The notes beneath the pieces were generated by a model. That model was not told where the DNA came from and made no database searches. It saw only the letters and a list, made by a program, of their open reading frames with translations. Both the position numbers and the translations under genes were made by a program. A DNA stretch of 10,743 bases from Actinomycetes bacterium (GTDB taxonomy: Bacteria > Actinomycetota > Acidimicrobiia > Acidimicrobiales > Palsa-688): assembly GCA_021819345.1 (NCBI GenBank), contig JAKARG010000070.1:1-10743 (forward strand), given 5' to 3'. This document shows, one piece after another, positions 1-6,171 of the stretch; within the stretch, counting starts at the first letter, position 1, and every line of letters begins with the position of its first letter.

Positions 1-447
1 CACTGGCGACTGAACGAGCGGCACTACGGTGCGCTCACCGGGCTGGACAAGGCCGAGACCGAAGCCCGCCACGGCCGGGAGCAGTTCGTCGCCTGGAGGA
101 GGGGCTACGCGACGCCGCCGCCGCCGATGGAGCCCGGAGCCGAGCACGACGTCTCGGCCGATCCCCGCTACGCCCGGCTCGGCCCCGGGGTGGTGCCCTC
201 GACCGAGTGCCTCGCCGACGTCGTCACCCGGATGCTGCCCTACTGGCAGGACCGGGTCGCGCCTGCGGTCCTCTGCGGCCGCTGCTGCCTGCTCGTCGCC
301 CACGGCAACAGCCTCCGGGCCCTGGTGAAGCACCTGGAGGGCATCTCCGACGAGGAGATCACCGCCGTGGAGATCCCGACCGGCGAGCCGATGGTCTACG
401 AGCTCGACGAGCACCTCTCGGTGAAGGACAAGCAGATCCTCCGCTGA
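1..447 (+). CDS. gpmA: 2,3-bisphosphoglycerate-dependent phosphoglycerate mutase, C-terminal part (5' end outside window)
   Basis: This enzyme interconverts 3- and 2-phosphoglycerate in cytosolic glycolysis and gluconeogenesis through a phosphohistidine intermediate. The frame is open from base 1 and ends at TGA 445-447, giving 148 visible residues. The first visible residues, WRLNERHYGALTGL, are the dPGM signature with the catalytic Glu of NERHYG. WRRGYATPPPP and DPRYARL follow, as in E. coli GpmA. The second catalytic histidine lies in AHGNSLRALVKHLEGIS (about residues 100-116 of the visible part), and IPTGEPMVYELDE is the usual C-terminal strand. The protein stops soon after this, so it lacks the longer C-terminal tail of E. 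coli GpmA, as is common in shorter family members. The N-terminal RHG phosphohistidine motif lies off the window. It converges on the PP2C gene. Family assignment is secure. Confidence 0.96.
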   Translation, partial: HWRLNERHYGALTGLDKAETEARHGREQFVAWRRGYATPPPPMEPGAEHDVSADPRYARLGPGVVPSTECLADVVTRMLPYWQDRVAPAVLCGRCCLLVAHGNSLRALVKHLEGISDEEITAVEIPTGEPMVYELDEHLSVKDKQILR

Positions 448-453
448 TGCTCC

Positions 454-500
454 GGGGGCCCGCCGGCCCGCAGGCACCGGCTCTCGGGGTCACCGACCCC
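454..500. terminator. Two GC-rich hairpins between convergent genes; possible bidirectional terminator
   Basis: The spacer between the gpmA stop (447) and the PP2C stop (538) holds two short inverted repeats. One is GGGCC-CGCC-GGCCC at 456-469. The other is GGGGTC-ACC-GACCCC at 486-500. Neither is followed by a clear T-run on either strand, so classical intrinsic termination is not shown. The position between two converging genes is what suggests a role. The remainder of the spacer (501-537) shows nothing recognisable. Confidence 0.3.
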
Positions 501-537
501 CCGGGGCCAACGCGACCGAGCCACAGCACAGGCGAGG

Positions 538-1446
538 TCAGCCACGTCCGAAGAGCCACCGCCGACGGGCCGGTGGCCCACCCTCGAGCCACGGGCAACC
601 GTCTTCGACCTCGAGGGCGACCACGGTGACGTTGTCCGGTGCGCCGCGACGCAGAGCCCGCTCGACGAGGGAGGAGACCACGCCCACGAGCCGGCTGGCA
701 AGGCTCCCGGGATCGGCCGCAGCTGGCGGCGTACGCCGAGCCAGGGCCTCGGCGACCTCGGCTCGGTCGACGCTCCCCCACAGCCCGTCGCTGCAGAGCA
801 GGACCCGGTCCCGCGGCCGCAGTGCTCGCCGGACCAGCTCCGGTGGCGGTCCGGGCGAGGTGCCCAGGCAGCGGGTGAGGATCGAACGACCAGGGTGGTG
901 TGCTGCCTGCTCCGGGGTGAGCAGGCCGAGGCGGACCATCTCGGCGACCTGGCTGTGGTCGGTCGTGAGCTGCTCCACCTCGCCGTCGCGCCACAGATAG
1001 CAGCGGCTGTCGCCGAGATGGGCCACGATCAGCTCTCCACCCGCCATCGTAGCTGCGGTGAGGGTCGTGGCCATGCCTGACCGCCCTGGCTCGAAGCTGG
1101 CGTCGTAGACGGCGAGCGCCGCCTGGCGAAAGGCAGCCCGCAACGCCTGGCGTGCCTGGCCGGTCGCCTGGGGGAAGTGCTGCGACGCGGTCGTCACGGC
1201 GAGCTGCGCGGCGACCTCGCCCGCCTGGTGTCCACCGAGGCCATCGGCCACGACGAACAGCGGTGGTGGCGCCGCGCCCGTCGAGGAGGGAACCATCACC
1301 ACGGCGCGGTCCTCGTTCAGCTCGCGGACAGCGCCGCGCACGCTCATCAGCGCGAAACCACCCCCGGCGAAGTGACCACTGGCCTGGCGCTCGTCGGGTG
1401 CGAGGCTGCGGGCGGGGCCGACGCGCCGATCCTCCCCGCTGTCCAC
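538..1446 (-). CDS. PP2C-family (PPM) Ser/Thr protein phosphatase
   Basis: This is a metal-dependent phosphatase that removes phosphate from Ser/Thr residues of proteins, probably in the cytosol since no membrane segment is visible. PPM motifs appear in order (numbered from the GTG at 1446): RELNED about 41-46, VADGLGGH 66-73 with the first metal-binding Asp, GMATTLTA, AHLGDSRCYLW about 142-152, TTDHS, LTRCLG, LLCSDGLWG 216-224 and APDNVTVVALEV near the end. All metal-site aspartates expected of an active enzyme are present. The start is uncertain. GTG 1446 keeps the first beta-strand (SGHFAGGGFALMS) ahead of NED. ATG 1347 would cut into it. GTG 1461 and GTG 1536 would add Pro/Arg-rich residues without domain content. 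None has a strong ribosome binding site. It is the last gene of a minus-strand block containing a Ser/Thr kinase, so it may oppose that kinase (inference). Confidence 0.93.
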   Translation of the reverse strand: MDSGEDRRVGPARSLAPDERQASGHFAGGGFALMSVRGAVRELNEDRAVVMVPSSTGAAPPPLFVVADGLGGHQAGEVAAQLAVTTASQHFPQATGQARQALRAAFRQAALAVYDASFEPGRSGMATTLTAATMAGGELIVAHLGDSRCYLWRDGEVEQLTTDHSQVAEMVRLGLLTPEQAAHHPGRSILTRCLGTSPGPPPELVRRALRPRDRVLLCSDGLWGSVDRAEVAEALARRTPPAAADPGSLASRLVGVVSSLVERALRRGAPDNVTVVALEVEDGCPWLEGGPPARRRWLFGRG

Positions 1447-1581
1447 GGCAGGGAGGGTCACGCGAGGGCGGAGCTGGCACCAGGTGCCCGCCCGCCGGGC
1501 CGGCGGTCCTCGGCCCGTTGCCGGCAGCAAGGCCACCCCCGAGGCCGACTTCGAGGGAGCCGTGGCTGCCCGCGGGTCACC

Positions 1582-3165
1582 TCAGGCTGCCCCCGCCGCC
1601 TGCGCCCTGCGCCGCTCGGCCCGCTCGTGGAACGTGACCCGGTGGGCGTGCTCCCGGTTCGGGTTCGCCTTGAACCACACCACGCCGGCGACGGCCCAGA
1701 TGCCAACCACGATGATCGCCTTGATGGCGTCGGTGGCACCCGACCCGCCGCCGGCGATGGCCAGGTAGACCACGCCGATGAGCTCGGCGACGTTCATGAC
1801 CAGCCCGAGGCCGGGTAGCGCCAGGTGCCCGAGCACGTGGCGGTCGTGGCGACTGGCGAAGGCGACCACGCAGATCAGGCAGGTCATGCCGTAGACGAGG
1901 AAGGTGCCGATGTTGGACGCCAGGGTGATCTGGGTGAGGTTGTTCACGGTGTGGACCCCGTAGATGCCGATCAGTGCCGACAGGACCGTGATCACGACGA
2001 TACCGCCGTGAGGTGTGGCGAAGCGGCCATGGAGCCAGCCGATCACCGACGGAAGCTCCTTGTCCTTCGCCATCGCGTAGCTGACCCTCACGCCGGTGTT
2101 CACGCAGGCCAAGGTGGTCCCGAGGAGGGCCATGAGGACGGTGAAGGCCACCAGGAGCGCTACGGCTTCGCCGCCCCCGCCGAACATCTTGTCGGCGGCA
2201 TTCTGGACCATGGTCCCGATGGGGGCGCTGTCGTTGCCGGCGGCAACGAAGGGCGTGCCCTTCTGGCCGGCCATGGTCAGGCTCCCGAGGGCGAAGTTGG
2301 CGCCGAAGTACTCGAAGAGGTAGCAGAAACCTCCCTGGATGAGCAGGCTGATGAGCACGCCGCGCTGGATGTCGCGCTGCGGGTTCTTCGCTTCGGCGCC
2401 GAGGGCGGTGATCGACTCGAAACCGACGAGCAGCAAGATGGCGATCGTCGACTGGTAGAGCAGGTTGACGAAGCTGTGGGGGAGGATGACCGCGCCGGCA
2501 CCGCGCAGGACGTACCCCCCGTGGGGATGACCGACCCGGAAGGCGATGAAGAAGATGATGGTCATCCCGATCAGCGTCACGATCTGGATGACGTTGATCA
2601 CCAGTGCGGTCAGGGTCGAGCCCGTGATACCACGGAAGGCGATGTAGCCGACCAGGATCGCGGAGACCACGCAGATCGAGCTGAGCGGTCCCCAGCCGAG
2701 CTGGGTGCCCGATATCTCCTGGACGATGTAGCCGACCAGCGTACCGATGAAGGCGATCATGATCCCCGGGTAGATCCAGTAGTAGAGATGGCTCATCCAG
2801 CCGAAGACGAACTTGGCCCAGCGGGCGTAGGCTTGGTGCTGGGGTTTCTCCTTGTCGAGGAAGGCCGCCTCGGCGAAGTAATAGCTGGAGCCGGCGCCGG
2901 CGTCGGGGTAGATCCGGGCGAGCTGGCTGTAGCTCCACGCGGTGAGCATCGCCAGGATGAAGGCGAAGAAGAGGCCGGTCCACATGTCGTCGCCAGTGGG
3001 CGAACCGTGGTTGGTCTGGGCCGCCTGCTCCTGGAACGTCGTCCACAAGAAGGCGCCGGGCGCGATGAGCGCCATGCCGTTGACCGTCACTCCGGTGAGC
3101 GACAGCGTCCGCTTCATCTCAGCGGTGCCGCTCCCGGCCGCCGGTTGCCCTGTTGTCTCCGTCAT
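1582..3165 (-). CDS. APC-superfamily amino acid/amine permease
   Basis: This is a 527-residue integral membrane transporter, probably importing an amino acid or amine by cation or proton coupling. Family landmarks are visible. The first helix (GVTVNGMALIAPGAFLWTTF, 25-44) follows MKRTLSL. YPDAGAGSSYYFAEAAF (86-102) is the TM2-TM3 region. VGFESITALGAEAKNPQRDI (247-266) is the TM6 hallmark, and VNTGVRVSYAMAKDKELP (355-372) the TM8 loop hallmark. About twelve hydrophobic segments can be counted, and the C-terminus is a charged cytosolic tail. The ATG at 3165 has a strong AGGGAGGA five bases upstream, which fixes the start. Substrate cannot be read from sequence. The glutamine synthetase-like ligase upstream on the same strand suggests a substrate that is glutamylated or aminated after uptake, for example a polyamine or amino acid (inference). 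A 194-base gap separates it from that gene, so it may have its own promoter. Confidence 0.93.
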   Translation of the reverse strand: MTETTGQPAAGSGTAEMKRTLSLTGVTVNGMALIAPGAFLWTTFQEQAAQTNHGSPTGDDMWTGLFFAFILAMLTAWSYSQLARIYPDAGAGSSYYFAEAAFLDKEKPQHQAYARWAKFVFGWMSHLYYWIYPGIMIAFIGTLVGYIVQEISGTQLGWGPLSSICVVSAILVGYIAFRGITGSTLTALVINVIQIVTLIGMTIIFFIAFRVGHPHGGYVLRGAGAVILPHSFVNLLYQSTIAILLLVGFESITALGAEAKNPQRDIQRGVLISLLIQGGFCYLFEYFGANFALGSLTMAGQKGTPFVAAGNDSAPIGTMVQNAADKMFGGGGEAVALLVAFTVLMALLGTTLACVNTGVRVSYAMAKDKELPSVIGWLHGRFATPHGGIVVITVLSALIGIYGVHTVNNLTQITLASNIGTFLVYGMTCLICVVAFASRHDRHVLGHLALPGLGLVMNVAELIGVVYLAIAGGGSGATDAIKAIIVVGIWAVAGVVWFKANPNREHAHRVTFHERAERRRAQAAGAA

Positions 3166-3359
3166 GGCGTCCTCCCTCGTCGTCGTGGTCCGTCGGTCCG
3201 CCCGGTGGTGCCGTAGGAATCGGTCGCCCTTCCGGGGCCCCAGCGGCCCCGAGCGACCCGCCGTCGTCGCCCGAAGGGTAAGCGCGTCGTGTTTCGGGAT
3301 CGTCGCCGCCAGATGAACTGACTGTTTCGGCTCGCAAGGCGCCTGGCTGGCGCAGGCCC
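3166..3359 (-). other. Intergenic leader between the ligase and permease genes, with hairpin
   Basis: This 194-base spacer lies between two same-strand genes. It holds a 7-bp GC stem, CGGGGCC-CCAGC-GGCCCCG, at 3233-3251, overlapping a perfect GGGGCCCC palindrome at 3234-3241. It has no T-run after it, so it is not a clear terminator. The block at about 3280-3340 is relatively AT-rich and contains GTTTCGG twice on the plus strand (3291-3297 and 3324-3330, 33 bases apart), the likeliest place for a permease promoter and operator. I could not assign a convincing -35/-10 pair. Confidence 0.35.
3170..3177 (-). promoter_or_regulatory. Strong ribosome binding site of the permease
   Basis: On the minus strand AGGGAGGA precedes the permease ATG, with GGAGG five bases from the start codon. 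It is the best Shine-Dalgarno sequence in the window and settles the permease start. Confidence 0.75.
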
Positions 3360-4643
3360 TCAGTCCTCGATCGAAGAGAGGAGGTCGGCCCGGGTGACGT
3401 TGGCCCCTGCTGCCTCGAGGTCGGCTCGCTGTCCGTCCACGAGCCGGCTGACCAGCCGGGCGTCGAAGGCGTCGACGAGCACCTCGTCGTCGAGCAGAGC
3501 GTCGACTGCGGCGTCGAGGCTGCGGGGGAGCTGGCGCGGCGCCGCCTCGATCCCGGCGATGTCCAGTCCGCTGGGCTCCTCCTCGACCGCCGTGCCGGGC
3601 GAGCGACAGCCGTCTAGGCCGTCACCGATCGCAGCCAGCACTGCAGTGAGCAACAGGTACGGGTTCGCAGTGGGGTCGGGGCCGCGGTACTCGATGGACG
3701 GCTCTCCCCCGGGCAGATGACCCAAGCGGACCACGGCCGCCCGGTTGGTGTGGGCCCACACGACGGCTCCCGGCGCCTCGGGACCCGAGTGAAGTCGGCG
3801 GTAGGAGCCGACCGTGGGCGCTGCCAGGGCGCACAGGCTGCGCGCGTGGTGCAGGAGCCCGCCCATGATCCAGCGCACCTCGTCCTGGAGCTCCTCCGAC
3901 GGGGTGAGGTCGACCAGCCGCTGGTGGAGGTGGAGACCGGAGCCCGGCTGGCCGGCCAAGGGCCGGGCGGCGAAGCTGGCCCGGAGCCCGTGCATCGCGG
4001 CGGACTCGGCGACGACCATCTTGGCCCAGGTCAGGGCGTCGGCCAGCTCGAGAGCGGCCATCTCGCCGAGATCCAGCTCGTACTGCCCGGGTCCCCCCTC
4101 GTGGTGGGCCGCGAGCACGGTGACACCGAGCGCCTCGAGGGTCTCCGCGGCCCGGTGCACCACCTCGGCACCGGCTCCGGCCTGCTCGGAGAAGTAGCCC
4201 CCGCGATCCACCGGCTCGAGCTGCGGTGTGACCAGGTACCACTCGAGCTCAGCAGCCCCTCGCCAGCGTCCGGCGATCTCGGGATGGCCGTCCAGCCAAA
4301 GCATCAGGGCGGTCCGTGGGTCCACCGGCCAGGGCTGTCCCTCGCGGTCGACCACTGCGCCGAGCATTCGCGCCGAACCGTCGGGCGACGCGACAACAGT
4401 CGCCGGGTCGGGGAGCAGGACCCGGTCGACCTCGAGAACGCGGACCCGCCCCTCGACCGCTGATCCGTCGAAGACCAAGCCGCGCTCGATGACCGAGCGC
4501 ACCTGGGATGCCGGCACGTGCACGGAGCGCAGTGCGCCGAACAGGTCGACGAAGCACAGATGGACCCACCGGGCGCCGGTGAGCACCGCCGGCAAGGGCT
4601 CACCTCGGGGGACCGTCGGGTCCAGGGGTCCGCCGGTGCTCAC
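3360..4643 (-). CDS. Class-I glutamine synthetase-like ligase (GlnA/GlnA3/PuuA superfamily), non-adenylylated type
   Basis: This is an ATP-dependent glutamate ligase of 427 residues, making either glutamine from glutamate and ammonia or a gamma-glutamyl-amine. The N-terminal beta-grasp region ends in FDGSAVEG (58-65, the Asp/Ser loop). The catalytic domain shows AELEWYL with the E-x-E metal ligands (132/134), HHEGGPGQYEL (180-190), GSGLHLH (234-240) with the metal-binding His, SYRRLHSGPEAP (280-291) with the flap Glu, HTNRAAVVRLG (298-308), and SIEYRGPDPTANPYLL (316-331). Thus all canonical catalytic positions are kept. The adenylylation loop tyrosine (NLYDL region of E. coli GlnA) is absent, replaced by an acidic stretch around 353-365, and the usual C-terminal end is reworked. 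The GTG start overlaps the kinase stop as GTGA (4643-4640), indicating translational coupling. True glutamine synthetase versus gamma-glutamylpolyamine synthetase cannot be decided here. The neighbouring permease leans toward an amine or amino acid pathway. Confidence 0.9.
   Translation of the reverse strand: MSTGGPLDPTVPRGEPLPAVLTGARWVHLCFVDLFGALRSVHVPASQVRSVIERGLVFDGSAVEGRVRVLEVDRVLLPDPATVVASPDGSARMLGAVVDREGQPWPVDPRTALMLWLDGHPEIAGRWRGAAELEWYLVTPQLEPVDRGGYFSEQAGAGAEVVHRAAETLEALGVTVLAAHHEGGPGQYELDLGEMAALELADALTWAKMVVAESAAMHGLRASFAARPLAGQPGSGLHLHQRLVDLTPSEELQDEVRWIMGGLLHHARSLCALAAPTVGSYRRLHSGPEAPGAVVWAHTNRAAVVRLGHLPGGEPSIEYRGPDPTANPYLLLTAVLAAIGDGLDGCRSPGTAVEEEPSGLDIAGIEAAPRQLPRSLDAAVDALLDDEVLVDAFDARLVSRLVDGQRADLEAAGANVTRADLLSSIED
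4640..4643 (-). promoter_or_regulatory. GTGA stop/start overlap coupling kinase and ligase
   Basis: The kinase TGA (4642-4640) shares bases with the GTG start of the glutamine synthetase-like gene (4643-4641). No good Shine-Dalgarno sequence precedes that GTG (the upstream bases read GGTGGTCCTCCG), so ligase translation probably depends on ribosomes ending the kinase. Confidence 0.7.
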
Positions 4644-5656
4644 CGGAGGACCACCGCCAGGACGATCACGAGCGTCGCCACGGCGAGGAAGGCTCCGGCC
4701 ACCACTCCGGCCAGGACCAGGATGCGCCGCCCGGAGGCGACTGCCGCCGCCGTGCCGACCCCCATGGGAGGCTCGGGCGAACGTGGGTAGCGGTCGGGTT
4801 CGAGCGTGTCGATCTCGGCAAGATCTGCGAGCAGGTCGTCGGCACTCTGGTAGCGATGCTCGGGGTAGCGGCGCATCGCGTGGACGATGATGCTGGCGAG
4901 GGCCGGCGGTAGGTCCTTGCGCAGGGTCTCGGGAGGGACGGGGTCCGACTGCAGGTGCGCGGCCATGACGCCCATCCAGTTGTCCGCCTCGAACGGCACC
5001 CTCCCACAGGCCAGCTCGTAGACCACCACCCCCCAGGCGTACAGATCGCTGCGCTGGTCCCCGCGCCCCCCCTGGACCTGCTCCGGCGCCATGTAGTCCG
5101 GGGTGCCGAGCGCCTGGGAGAGGTGCTTCCAGGTGAGCCGGCGCGCTCCTTGCGCCACGGCGGTGCCGAAGTCGGTGACCTTGAGGGTGTCGGCGGGTCC
5201 GACGATGATGTTCTCGGGTTTGAGGTCCCGGTGGACGATGCCGTGCCGGTGGAGATAGGCGAGGGCCTCGGCGAGCTGACCGGCCCAGGCGGCGACCTTC
5301 GGGAGCGGCACCGGGCCGGGTTGGTCCCGGAGCCAAACGCGCAGGGTCGGCCCCTCCACGTACTCGAGCACGAGGTAGGGCTCGCTGCGGCGCCGACCAT
5401 CGTCGAGCGCCCGTTGGACATTGGGGTGGTCGAGCTGCCGGGCGATGGACGCCTCGCGCCGGTACCTCTGGAACAGAGCGGGGTCACCGAACAACTCGGG
5501 ATAGGGGAACTTGACGACGACGTCAAGTCCTCGCTCCCCTCGGCGCTCTTCTTCCCCTCGGTCCTCGGCCAGCCAAACCTCGGCGTAGGCACCTTCACCG
5601 AGCAGGGACACGAGTTGGTAGCGGTCCACGACCTGACCGATGTCGTGGCGAGCCAT
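4640..5656 (-). CDS. Tail-anchored bacterial Ser/Thr protein kinase (Hanks type)
   Basis: This 338-residue kinase phosphorylates proteins on Ser/Thr at the cytosolic face of the membrane. Numbered from ATG 5656, it shows the glycine loop GEGAYAEV (20-27), VVVKF with the ATP-binding Lys 49, alpha-C Glu 68, EYVEG (98-102, hinge), HRDLKPEN (142-149), DFG (162-164), GTPDYMAPE (184-192) and SDLYAWGVVVYEL (203-215). It is an RD-type kinase with every catalytic residue present. A charged stretch, EDRGEEERRGERG, lengthens the beta2-beta3 turn before the Lys. After a short linker one hydrophobic helix (about 312-337) ends the protein with a single Arg beyond it, so there is no PASTA or other external sensor domain. 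ATG 5656 lies about 10 residues before the VDRYQLVSLLGEG domain start, with GAGG nine bases upstream. A longer frame reaching 5815 lacks domain content. The stop overlaps the ligase start by four bases. Confidence 0.95.
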   Translation of the reverse strand: MARHDIGQVVDRYQLVSLLGEGAYAEVWLAEDRGEEERRGERGLDVVVKFPYPELFGDPALFQRYRREASIARQLDHPNVQRALDDGRRRSEPYLVLEYVEGPTLRVWLRDQPGPVPLPKVAAWAGQLAEALAYLHRHGIVHRDLKPENIIVGPADTLKVTDFGTAVAQGARRLTWKHLSQALGTPDYMAPEQVQGGRGDQRSDLYAWGVVVYELACGRVPFEADNWMGVMAAHLQSDPVPPETLRKDLPPALASIIVHAMRRYPEHRYQSADDLLADLAEIDTLEPDRYPRSPEPPMGVGTAAAVASGRRILVLAGVVAGAFLAVATLVIVLAVVLR

Positions 5657-5759
5657 GACCGCCGACCTCACTGTCCGAGCGGCCACGGGCTCACGACGCA
5701 GCACTGTAGTGGTCCGGGCCACGAGGCCCGCCGCCGAGCCCGAGCCAGCCCACCGAGAA

Positions 5760-5957
5760 TCAGGAGCGCCGCAGGAACGAACCGGCCGCGCCACGCAAGT
5801 AGAGCAGGCCGACACCGAAGGAGAACACTGCGGGCACGAGACGCCACCCGGCGTGCAACATGAGCAGCATCGCTACGCCGGCGGCCAGCCACGCGACAGC
5901 GACGACCGCCAGGAACCGGGGATCGGTCCGACGGCGCCCGACCTGGTAGGCAGTCAC
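5760..5957 (-). CDS. Small two-helix membrane protein of unknown function
   Basis: I do not recognise this protein. From the GTG at 5957 it is 65 residues: a basic N-terminus (AYQVGRRRTDPR), one hydrophobic helix (about 15-35, FLAVVAVAWLAAGVAMLLML), a short turn with HAGWR, a second helix (about 40-54, PAVFSFGVGLLYL) and a basic end (FLRRS). About 85% of third codon positions are G or C, like the neighbouring genes, which supports real coding. AGGA lies four bases before the GTG. The frame stays open further upstream to about 6269, but that stretch is Arg/Ser-rich and would overlap the divergent gene, so the short form is preferred. It lies 103 bases upstream of the kinase on the same strand and may be cotranscribed with it. 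The intervening bases 5657-5759 show no clear signal. Confidence 0.6.
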   Translation of the reverse strand: MTAYQVGRRRTDPRFLAVVAVAWLAAGVAMLLMLHAGWRLVPAVFSFGVGLLYLRGAAGSFLRRS

Positions 5958-6155
5958 CCCATCCTGCAGCGAGGAGGACGTGGCCGTCGAGCGGTTGGAG
6001 CTTCGCACGCTGCCCAGTCTCGTCCAGGTCGACAGTCGTGGGCAACGGTGGTTGGAACGCCGTAACCCACAGTTCACAGGAGAGCCCTCCGCCGCAAGGT
6101 GTCGACCCGTCGCCCGAGCCCGACCGCCCCGAAGGACTCTGGCGCGATGGTCCAG

Positions 6156-6161
6156 TACCTT
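6156..6161 (+). promoter_or_regulatory. Candidate -10 element (TACCTT) for the Fe-S oxidoreductase, possibly leaderless
   Basis: TACCTT fits the actinobacterial TAnnnT -10 pattern and ends ten bases before ATG 6172. Transcription starting about seven bases later would give an almost leaderless message. No convincing -35 is visible at the expected distance. The rest of the 214-base divergent spacer (5958-6171) must also hold the promoter for the minus-strand block, which I could not place. Confidence 0.3.
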
Positions 6162-6171
6162 CTGTCTTTGC

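Noticed and set aside
1825..3216. Long open frame on the plus strand opposite the permease
   Set aside because: It translates to an Asp/Glu/His/Gly-rich sequence without motifs, antisense to a well-supported permease.
5657..5815. N-terminal extension of the kinase frame
   Set aside because: 53 extra residues with Cys/Arg/Ser-rich character and no domain. ATG 5656 sits at the usual distance before the kinase fold and has GAGG upstream.
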